Source of the DNA: Bacillota bacterium
GTDB lineage: Bacteria > Bacillota > Clostridia > Oscillospirales > Acutalibacteraceae
DNA: 15,637 bases
NCBI GenBank assembly: GCA_023417635.1
Contig: JAEZFF010000037.1
Location: 1-15,637 of the forward strand
Direction of reading: 5' to 3'
Shown here: piece after piece, positions 1 to 6,414 of the stretch
How the letters are laid out: each line of letters opens with the position of its first letter
Numbering within the stretch: position 1 is the first letter of the stretch
The notes under the pieces: generated by a model
Databases searched by the model: none
The model's input: only the letters and a program-made list of their open reading frames with translations
Told to the model about the DNA's origin: nothing
Position numbers and translations under genes: made by a program

Positions 1-1
1 T

Positions 2-163
2 TATGCGCGTGAAATTCCGGGCAGAGCCGTTGCTTTTGGCCCATTTTTTGCAGATGAACCCGACCGTGGGCTTCACAATGCAAATGAAAGCATCAGTATG
101 GACTTCTTTATGCAGCATGCGCAGATCTGCCTGGAAGCCATGTACCGCATGATGACCGTTTAA
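2..163 (+). CDS. M20-family dipeptidase (PepV/Sapep-like), C-terminal fragment
   Basis: The window opens inside this gene; only the last 53 codons are present, ending at TAA 161-163. The visible tail contains VAFGPFF, then LHNANES, then a helix ending in AICLEAMYRMM-like sequence (actual end EAMYRMMTV). This matches the C-terminal signature of M20 zinc dipeptidases of the PepV/Xaa-His group, in which a GP-F stretch is followed by a histidine that binds zinc and an NE motif. Here the histidine is in LHNANES. Such enzymes hydrolyse short peptides in the cytoplasm. The downstream HD gene starts 15 bases after this stop, and its ribosome site abuts the stop codon, so the two are probably co-transcribed. 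The assignment rests on a short segment, so the subfamily is uncertain. Confidence 0.7.
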   Translation, partial: YAREIPGRAVAFGPFFADEPDRGLHNANESISMDFFMQHAQICLEAMYRMMTV

Positions 164-178
164 GGGAGGGGAGAAGTG

Positions 179-853
179 ATGCCGCAGTACCGCACCATTA
201 CCTTTGATGAAATTCTGAAAAATGAGGAAATCCACGCCTATATTGAAAACGGAAATCACAACCTAGGTGAAATAGGCTTTACGGAGCATGGTTTCCCACA
301 CGCAAAGCGTTCCGCAAACTATGCAGGCAATATCTTACGAAGTCTTGGCTATGATGAGCGCACGTGCGAATTGGCGCAGATTGCAGGCTATATGCACGAC
401 ATCGGCAACGTTGTAAACCGCGCTAACCATGCGCAGAGCGGCGCTTTAATGGCATTCGATATTCTGAACCGCCTTGGCATGCCGCCGGAAGAAGTTGCAC
501 AGATTACAGCGGCAATCGGGAACCACGATGAGGGCACGGCAAATGCCGTAAGCCCCATCGCGGCCGCCCTGATTCTGGCTGATAAAGGCGACGTGCGGCG
601 CACCCGTGTACGCGACAGAAAAAGTGTGGCTGCCGACATTCACGACCGCGTTAATTATGCGGTGGAACGGGCATCCACAAAAATTGACACGGAGCGGAAA
701 ACCGTAACGCTGGATATTACCATTGACACCAGCATCTGCCCCGTGATGGAATACTTTGAAATCTTTATTTCCCGCATGATACTGTGCCGTCAGGCAGCAC
801 AGTATCTCGGACTTCAGTTCGAGCTGATTATTAACGAAACACGGCTGCTGTAA
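179..853 (+). CDS. HD-domain phosphohydrolase
   Basis: A 224-residue soluble protein. The HD metal-binding signature is visible in order: H41 (in GFPHAKRS), H73-D74 (YMHDIGN), H116 (IGNHDE) and D135 (LADKGDV). This is the arrangement of the HD superfamily of metal-dependent phosphohydrolases, which act on nucleotides or other phosphate esters; the substrate cannot be read from sequence. The C-terminal third (about 150-224) is a basic helix followed by a beta-rich segment and has no motif I can name. The start is ATG 179, with GGAGG at 165-169, 9 bases upstream; a GTG immediately before it (176) would add one residue and is equally well spaced. It follows the M20 peptidase by 15 bases and is likely in its operon. 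Its stop lies 2 bases from the stop of the convergent C39-like gene. Confidence 0.82.
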   Translation: MPQYRTITFDEILKNEEIHAYIENGNHNLGEIGFTEHGFPHAKRSANYAGNILRSLGYDERTCELAQIAGYMHDIGNVVNRANHAQSGALMAFDILNRLGMPPEEVAQITAAIGNHDEGTANAVSPIAAALILADKGDVRRTRVRDRKSVAADIHDRVNYAVERASTKIDTERKTVTLDITIDTSICPVMEYFEIFISRMILCRQAAQYLGLQFELIINETRLL

Positions 854-855
854 GG

Positions 856-1722
856 TCAGTTCATCGCGACGGACTGCATGAACATTTCGCGGTAACGCTC
901 TTCAAACAAATCTTTATTGTAGGAAACGACGTTATCCTTACTGAGCGGATCGCAGAAATACGCTTTTGTGCTGTCATAGCCAATCAGCACCATGCAATGC
1001 TCTTTTTGAATCCACTGAAATGACTGATTGGTGTCGCTTAGAAACCAGCTGTCGCTCAAAACAGGTTCCTGCATCCCTATGGTAACCCACACAATGACGG
1101 GTGTGCCATTGTCAATATTTTCGTAAAGTGATTCAATCGGTGCGCCGGAGATGTCAGCTGCCATGTGGTCGCCCTTTTTATTTCCAAGCTGAGAAAGGTA
1201 ACTGTTTATCGTCTTTACAATCACTGGCGCATAGCAGCCATAGCGGTCGGTGTCTGGCTTCCCGACAAAGGTTGTCCACGGGTTTGGCCCGTACTTTACG
1301 CCGCCTTTTGTAGTAAAAGTGTTGTTTTGCGGCAGGTACTTCAGCAGGCCGCATTTTGAAACTGGAAAGCCGGTGTAGTTTAGGATAATGCTTGCTGCAG
1401 TGACTTCGCAGCCAGCCGCAAGCTCAGGAGTCTGCTGGATGTTTTGTACCGTGAGCATCTTTCCACCCGGAATGGTTTTAATTTGTTTGACCGGTTCGGC
1501 AGCGGAAGAAGCATTACTGCCGCCGGAAATGGAGGAGTTGCCCGAAGAAGCCGCTTTTGAAGAAGTCATTATTTTAGCTGGTGATACTTTGGAAGAGGTG
1601 CTTCCTGGTTTTTCTGCACAGGCGGCAAAGAAAAGAGTGAGCAGCAGGCAGCAAAAAAACAGAAGTGCCACTCGACGGGTGCTGCGTTTTTTTAATTTAT
1701 TTTTTTCTGTCTTTTGAATCAC
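856..1722 (-). CDS. Secreted lipoprotein with C39-like (papain-fold) cysteine peptidase domain
   Basis: A 288-residue protein starting at GTG (1720-1722). A basic N-terminus (about 1-17) is followed by a hydrophobic stretch (18-34) and a lipobox ending FFAAC, so Cys35 is the probable lipidation site and the protein is anchored outside the membrane. Residues 40-80 form a low-complexity Ser/Ala/Gly/Lys linker. The catalytic domain spans about 88-285: Cys105 in AAGCEVTA, His242 in EHCMVLIGYD and Asp258 in CDPLS fit the Cys-His-Asp arrangement of Peptidase_C39_2 proteins. These resemble bacteriocin leader peptidases but usually occur as stand-alone surface proteins of unknown substrate. No ABC transporter is fused and no bacteriocin precursor is nearby, so leader processing is unlikely. 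No strong ribosome site precedes the GTG, so the exact start is the weakest part of the call. Confidence 0.8.
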   Translation of the reverse strand: MIQKTEKNKLKKRSTRRVALLFFCCLLLTLFFAACAEKPGSTSSKVSPAKIMTSSKAASSGNSSISGGSNASSAAEPVKQIKTIPGGKMLTVQNIQQTPELAAGCEVTAASIILNYTGFPVSKCGLLKYLPQNNTFTTKGGVKYGPNPWTTFVGKPDTDRYGCYAPVIVKTINSYLSQLGNKKGDHMAADISGAPIESLYENIDNGTPVIVWVTIGMQEPVLSDSWFLSDTNQSFQWIQKEHCMVLIGYDSTKAYFCDPLSKDNVVSYNKDLFEERYREMFMQSVAMN

Positions 1723-1765
1723 AGATGCAAACCGGCTTTCCAGAGTGAATTTTAAGGTCTCTACA

Positions 1766-1796
1766 ATTTTATCATAAAGTTATGAAAAATCTACAA
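1766..1796 (-). promoter_or_regulatory. Candidate promoter of the C39-like lipoprotein gene
   Basis: On the minus strand TTGTAG (1796-1791) could serve as -35, with TAAAAT (1771-1766) as -10 at 19-base spacing, or an overlapping TATGAT (1776-1771) at a short spacing of 14. Neither pair is ideal. The region is AT-rich and lies about 45 bases upstream of the GTG, which is why a promoter is expected here. Confidence 0.3.
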
Positions 1797-1827
1797 TAAA
1801 AATCGGATGATTAAATTTTTTGGGTAT

Positions 1828-1856
1828 TTGACAATTTATCAGTCAATTTGTGGAAT
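1828..1856 (+). promoter_or_regulatory. Candidate promoter of the copper ATPase gene
   Basis: A perfect TTGACA (1828-1833) is followed after 17 bases by TGGAAT (1851-1856), a 4-of-6 match to the -10 consensus. An imperfect dyad, ACAA (1831-1834) and TTGT (1848-1851), lies across the spacer and might bind a regulator. Neither a CopY box (TACAnnTGTA) nor the GC-rich CsoR operator is present. The -35 is convincing, the -10 less so. Confidence 0.45.
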
Positions 1857-1919
1857 AAACAGGACGAAAGAGCAATATAGACGGAACCCAGCAGTTCTTC
1901 AGAAAGTGAGGGCGCAATT

Positions 1920-4472
1920 TTGAAGCAAAAATTCAGTGTCACGGGAATGACCTGCGCGGCCTGCTCCGCAGCAGTGGAGCGGAGTGTGAAAAAAGTCGCC
2001 GGCGTACAGTCCGCCAACGTAAGCTTGCTGACTGACAGCATGATGGTAGAGTACGATGGTTCTGAAACAGAACGAACCGGTATTCTCAAAGCAGTTGAGG
2101 AAGCAGGCTACCACGCTTCCGTACCCGGTGTGGGGGAGGCTGCAGGCAGGCCGAAATCGGAAGACATGAAGAAAAAAGAAATGAAGACGCGGCTTGTGGT
2201 CTCCTTCGCTTTTTGGATCCCACTGATGTACCTTGCCATGCTTCATATGATGAAAGAATGGTTTGGACTGCCGATACCGCCGTTTCTGCATAATACCTTT
2301 TCCGGAGTGGAAAACGGTGTAGTCTACGCTTTTGCACAGTTTCTTCTGCTTCTGCCGATTCTGTATATAAACCGCAGCTACTATACGGTTGGTTTCCGCA
2401 CATTGGCAAAGCGTGCACCCAACATGGACTCGCTGATTGCCGTTGGCTCTTCCGCCGCCGTGGTGTATGGCGTCTATGCCATTTTCCGCATTGGCTGGGG
2501 GCTTGGTCATGGCAATACGGATGTAGCCGGGCATTTTCTTTCCGACCTTTATTTCGAGTCCGCAGGCACGATTTTAACTTTGATTACGCTGGGCAAATAC
2601 CTGGAAGCGCGTGCCAGTGGGAAAACTTCGGAAGCCATTTCGAAGCTGATGGATTTGGCGCCGAAGACGGCCGTTGTGGAGCGTGACGGGCGGGAAGTAG
2701 AAATACCGGCAGAGCAAGTTGCTGTAGGTGACCTTGTTCTGGTGCGCCCGGGTCAGCGCATTCCGGTCGACGGAACCGTTGTGGAAGGGACTTCTGCTGT
2801 AGACCAGTCAGCTGTAACAGGCGAAAGCATTCCAGTGGAAAAAAAGCCCGGAAATTCTGTGACAGCTGCAACGATTAACCAGTCCGGGTTTCTGAAATTC
2901 CGTGCTGAAAAAGTTGGGAGTGACACAACTTTAGCGCAGATTATCCGCCTTGTGGAAGAAGCCGGTTCCTCCAAAGCTCCGATTGCAAAGTTGGCCGACC
3001 GCGTGAGCGGTATTTTTGTGCCGGTAGTCATCTCGATTGCCGTGCTGGCCGCAGTGGTGTGGCTCTGCCTTGGAAAATCGGGTGAATTTGCACTTTCGTC
3101 TGCAATTTCAGTGCTTGTAATTTCCTGCCCCTGTGCGTTGGGGCTTGCGACACCGGTTGCCATTATGGTTGGCACGGGCCGGGGCGCATCCGAGGGAATC
3201 CTGATAAAGTCCGGCGAAGCGCTTGAAGCAGCACAAACGGTAAAAACCGTTGTGCTGGACAAGACCGGAACAATAACGGAAGGGAAGCCGCGTGTTACCG
3301 ACATTCTTCCGGCACAGGGCGTAAGCGCGGAAAGGCTGCTGCGCACAGCCGCCGCACTGGAAAAACCATCCGAACATCCGCTTGCAGCCGCCGTTGAGGA
3401 AGAAGCTGTGCGCGAAGGCATTGTGCCGGATGCTGTGGAAAATTTCCGGGCAGTTCCGGGGCGCGGCATTACCGCATTGGTTGGCGGCCGGAAATGTGCC
3501 GCCGGCAACCTGGCATTTTTGCAGGAATGCGGAGTAAACCCGGGCGCGTTCCTGCAAAAGGCCGAAACGCTTGCCGAGGAGGGCAGAACACCGCTCTTTT
3601 TTGCGGAAGACGGAGAGCTGCTTGGTATCATAGCGGCGGCGGATGTTGTAAAGCCGACAAGCCGGGAAGCGATACGCCAGTTGAAATCCATGGGAATTGA
3701 CGTTGTAATGTTGACAGGCGACAATAAAAAGACAGCGGAAGCAATACGCAGGCAGCTGGACATTGACCGTGCTGTTGCCGAAGTGCTTCCGCAGGATAAA
3801 GAACGTGAGGTTCGCCAGATTCAGAAAAGCGGTCGTCATGTGGCGATGGTCGGTGACGGTATTAACGATGCTCCCGCACTGGCCCGCGCCGATGTTGGCA
3901 TAGCGATTGGCGCGGGAACGGACGTAGCGATAGAATCAGCGGATATTGTCCTGATGAAGAGTGATCTGCTTGATGCGGTGACAGCCGTCCGCCTGAGCCG
4001 CGCTACAATACGCAATATTAAGGAAAATCTTTTTTGGGCATTCTTTTACAATGCACTCGGGATTCCGCTTGCAGCCGGAGTATTCTATCCGTTCCTCCGC
4101 TGGCAGCTGAGTCCAATGATTGCAGCGGCAGCCATGAGTTTCAGCTCGGTGTTTGTTGTGCTGAATGCCTTACGGCTGCGGTTCTTTCATGCAGACCACG
4201 CGCAGGTTCCTGCGGAATTAACGAAATCCATTCAAAATGAGAAAGGAAAGAAAACAATGAAAAAAATTATTCGAATTGACGGCATGATGTGTGCCCATTG
4301 CCAGGCTCATGTGGAAAAAGCGCTGAACGCATTAGACGGAGTAAACGCAAAAGTCGATTTGCAGGCGAAAACGGCGGAAGTTACGCTTACGGCGGATGTG
4401 AGCGATGAAACTCTGAAGAAGGCTGTCACAGACGCAGGCTACGAGCCTGTTTCTATCAGCACGAAGGAATAA
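1920..4472 (+). CDS. copA: Copper-exporting P1B-type ATPase with N- and C-terminal heavy-metal-binding domains
   Basis: An 850-residue membrane ATPase that pumps Cu(I) out of the cytoplasm. Residues 3-70 are a heavy-metal-associated domain with GMTCAAC (C12, C15). Membrane helices follow from about 88, then the actuator TGES (300-303), the transport-site motif CPC (403-405), the phosphorylated DKTGT (D447), the nucleotide-site HP (486-487) and GDGIND (645-650). YN in the helix after the hinge and MSFSS in the last helix are the residues expected of the Cu(I) subgroup. Unusually, after the last helix (about 755) a linker leads to a second metal-binding domain with GMMCAHC (C791, C794), residues 780-850, in the position where many Firmicutes have a separate copZ. 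The start is TTG 1920 with GAGGG at 1908-1912. No CsoR or CopY gene lies in the window. A symmetric terminator follows at once. Confidence 0.95.
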   Translation: MKQKFSVTGMTCAACSAAVERSVKKVAGVQSANVSLLTDSMMVEYDGSETERTGILKAVEEAGYHASVPGVGEAAGRPKSEDMKKKEMKTRLVVSFAFWIPLMYLAMLHMMKEWFGLPIPPFLHNTFSGVENGVVYAFAQFLLLLPILYINRSYYTVGFRTLAKRAPNMDSLIAVGSSAAVVYGVYAIFRIGWGLGHGNTDVAGHFLSDLYFESAGTILTLITLGKYLEARASGKTSEAISKLMDLAPKTAVVERDGREVEIPAEQVAVGDLVLVRPGQRIPVDGTVVEGTSAVDQSAVTGESIPVEKKPGNSVTAATINQSGFLKFRAEKVGSDTTLAQIIRLVEEAGSSKAPIAKLADRVSGIFVPVVISIAVLAAVVWLCLGKSGEFALSSAISVLVISCPCALGLATPVAIMVGTGRGASEGILIKSGEALEAAQTVKTVVLDKTGTITEGKPRVTDILPAQGVSAERLLRTAAALEKPSEHPLAAAVEEEAVREGIVPDAVENFRAVPGRGITALVGGRKCAAGNLAFLQECGVNPGAFLQKAETLAEEGRTPLFFAEDGELLGIIAAADVVKPTSREAIRQLKSMGIDVVMLTGDNKKTAEAIRRQLDIDRAVAEVLPQDKEREVRQIQKSGRHVAMVGDGINDAPALARADVGIAIGAGTDVAIESADIVLMKSDLLDAVTAVRLSRATIRNIKENLFWAFFYNALGIPLAAGVFYPFLRWQLSPMIAAAAMSFSSVFVVLNALRLRFFHADHAQVPAELTKSIQNEKGKKTMKKIIRIDGMMCAHCQAHVEKALNALDGVNAKVDLQAKTAEVTLTADVSDETLKKAVTDAGYEPVSISTKE
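4257..4472 (+). other. Possible internal start giving a free CopZ-like copper chaperone from within copA
   Basis: In frame with copA, ATG 4257 is preceded by the purine-rich AAAGGAAAG (4242-4250), a good ribosome site ending 6 bases upstream. Starting there would give a 71-residue protein, MKKIIRIDGMMCAHC and onward, which is the length and domain plan of a CopZ chaperone (metal Cys at 12 and 15 of the short form). The signal is seen in sequence; that ribosomes use it is inference. The alternative is that the purine run merely encodes the KGKK linker of the long protein. Confidence 0.4.
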
Positions 4473-4480
4473 AATAGAAG

Positions 4481-4522
4481 AAAAATGGCGGAGCCGCTAT
4501 GACAAGCGGTTCCGCCATTTTT
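4481..4522. terminator. Bidirectional intrinsic terminator between copA and the ABC operon
   Basis: The arms 4481-4498 and 4505-4522 form an 18-bp stem (one G-T pair) with a 6-base loop ATGACA. The GC-rich core GGCGGAGCCGCT is flanked by A5 on the left and T5 on the right, so it works as a terminator for copA on the plus strand and for the convergent ABC operon (stop at 4555) on the minus strand. Confidence 0.92.
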
Positions 4523-4554
4523 ATATTCTGCTGTTCTTAATTTGTTCGGCAATT

Positions 4555-6414
4555 TTACGACAGTTCGAACTGGCCGGTATACAGCTGATAATAGCGCCCT
4601 TTTTGCGCAACCAGTTCCTCGTGGCTGCCGCGTTCCAAAATTTCGCCGCCCTCCAGGACGAGAATTGCATTTGCGTTTCGCACAGTAGAGAGCCGGTGTG
4701 CAATGACGAACACGGTGCGGCCCTTCATCAGGCGATCCATGCCCTTTTCAATCTGGCGCTCGGTGCGCGTGTCGACGGAACTGGTCGCCTCATCGAGAAT
4801 GAGAACCGGCGGGTCGGCAGCCGCGGCGCGGGCAATGGCAAGAAGCTGCCTCTGGCCCTGACTCAGGTTGTCGCCGTCGCCGTTCAGCACGGTGTCGTAA
4901 CCGTTCGGCAGGCGGCGGATGAATGAATCTGCACCTGCGAGCTTTGCTGCGGCGACGATATGTTCGCGGTCGATATTGTCACCGGAAAACCCGATGTTTT
5001 CTGCAATGGTTCCGGTGAACAGGTGAGTGTCCTGCAAAACAACACCCAGCGAATGGCGAAGGTCATCTTTTCTAATGCTGCGCACGTCGATACCGTCATA
5101 GGTAATGGTTCCCGAGGTCACTTCATAAAACCGGTTGATTAGACTTGCTATGGTTGTTTTGCCCGCGCCCGTCGAACCGACGAAAGCAATTTTTTGTCCC
5201 GGCTTCGCATACAGGCTGATTCCCTTCAGCACCGGATGCCCCGGCACATATCCGAACACCACGTCGTGGAACCGCACGTCGCCGCGCAGTGGAACAAGCT
5301 CTGCTGAACCGTCCGCTTTTGTTTTCCGCCAGGCCCACTGTTCGGTGCGGCGGTCCGTTTCACGGAGGGAACCATCCGGCGTAACTTCGGCCCGCACGAG
5401 CGTCACACTGCCTCTGTCTTCTTCCTCCGGCGTAGAAAGGACCTCATCGATACGTTCTGCGCCTGAAAGCGAAGCAAGTATAAAATTGAGCTGCTGGGAG
5501 AACTGGTTGATTGGCATGGCAACCTGCCGCACATAAACAAGGTAGGAGGCCAGCGTACCAAGGCCGATCTGCCCTGAAATGGCAAAGAAAGCACCAATGC
5601 ACGCGGAAACCGCATAACCGAAGTAAGATAGGCTCACAACGACAGGAATCAGCAGGCTAGAAAACGTAACAGCACCCGTTGCGGCTTTTTGCAAACGACG
5701 GTTTCTTACGGTGAATTCCGCAAAATTTTCTTCCTCATGGTTAAAAACCTGCACAACTTTCTGTCCGGCAACGCTCTCTTCGACAAAACTGTCAAGGCTG
5801 CCGAGAAATTCCTGCTGCCGGTCGTAGTATGCCTTGCTTTTTTTACTGCTGTAACGGAGAAACAGAAACATACAAAAGAAAGTAAGCAGCACAATGGCGG
5901 AAAGCCATACATTCAGAATAATCATTACGACAAAGGTGCCGACTGTTACGGCAAAGCTCTGCACCACCATGGCAAAGCTGTTGTTCAGTGCGTCGGAGAT
6001 TGTGTCAATGTCGTTTGTAAAGCGGCTCATCAATTCGCCGTGCGTCTGCGCGTCGAAATAACTGAGCGGCAGTTTCTGCACTTTTTGGAACAGATCATTG
6101 CGGATTTCCTTGACGACTTTCTGTGCCAGCACAACCATCATCTGTGTGTAACCGTATGTTGCTGCAACACCGATGAGATAAAGCAGCGCCATGAGCAGTA
6201 CCATACGGATCAGCCCCGGAATGTTGCCCGGTAAAATATAGTTGTCAATGACAGGCTTCAGCAGATAAGTGCCGTAGACGGAAGCGAGTGCGCTGACAAT
6301 GGCAAGAACAGACACCAGCGTGAACGAAACGGCATGCTTTTTTATGTAGTGCCACAAAAGGCCAAATGCCCTGCGCAGATTTTTCGGCCTTGCGCGCGAA
6401 AAAGTTTTTGGCAT
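4555..6414 (-). CDS. ABC exporter half-transporter, canonical ATPase subunit (BmrD/LmrD/TM288-like)
   Basis: A 619-residue fused membrane/ATPase half-transporter. About six transmembrane helices span 28-315, followed by a nucleotide-binding domain at about 378-610. Motifs: Walker A GSTGAGKT (413-420), Q-loop LQDTHLF (460-466), signature LSQGQ (517-521) in place of LSGGQ, Walker B VLILDE with catalytic E542, and switch H573 in IAHRLSTV. The altered signature next to a complete Walker B/H-loop is the pattern of the active member of heterodimeric exporters such as TM287/288, BmrCD and LmrCD. An extra linker of roughly 48 residues (330-378, charged, with ETDRR and WAWRK) sits between the two domains. 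Its ATG overlaps the partner's stop (TAATG at 6416-6412), so translation is coupled. Substrates are unknown; drug or lipid export is likely for the family. Confidence 0.93.
   Translation of the reverse strand: MPKTFSRARPKNLRRAFGLLWHYIKKHAVSFTLVSVLAIVSALASVYGTYLLKPVIDNYILPGNIPGLIRMVLLMALLYLIGVAATYGYTQMMVVLAQKVVKEIRNDLFQKVQKLPLSYFDAQTHGELMSRFTNDIDTISDALNNSFAMVVQSFAVTVGTFVVMIILNVWLSAIVLLTFFCMFLFLRYSSKKSKAYYDRQQEFLGSLDSFVEESVAGQKVVQVFNHEEENFAEFTVRNRRLQKAATGAVTFSSLLIPVVVSLSYFGYAVSACIGAFFAISGQIGLGTLASYLVYVRQVAMPINQFSQQLNFILASLSGAERIDEVLSTPEEEDRGSVTLVRAEVTPDGSLRETDRRTEQWAWRKTKADGSAELVPLRGDVRFHDVVFGYVPGHPVLKGISLYAKPGQKIAFVGSTGAGKTTIASLINRFYEVTSGTITYDGIDVRSIRKDDLRHSLGVVLQDTHLFTGTIAENIGFSGDNIDREHIVAAAKLAGADSFIRRLPNGYDTVLNGDGDNLSQGQRQLLAIARAAAADPPVLILDEATSSVDTRTERQIEKGMDRLMKGRTVFVIAHRLSTVRNANAILVLEGGEILERGSHEELVAQKGRYYQLYTGQFELS

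Noticed and set aside
856..1722. Bacteriocin leader-peptidase role for the C39-like protein together with the nearby ABC genes
   Set aside because: The protein is a secreted lipoprotein, the ABC subunits lack a C39 domain and belong to another operon 3 kb away, and no double-glycine leader peptide gene was found.
2753..3763. A 336-codon open frame antisense to copA
   Set aside because: Low-complexity Ser/Thr/Ala composition without motifs; it lies wholly opposite the conserved ATPase domains.
4260..4266. A7 run just after the internal ATG in copA as a programmed frameshift site
   Set aside because: The run is not in the X-XXY-YYZ phase relative to the reading frame, and neither shifted frame offers a sensible product.
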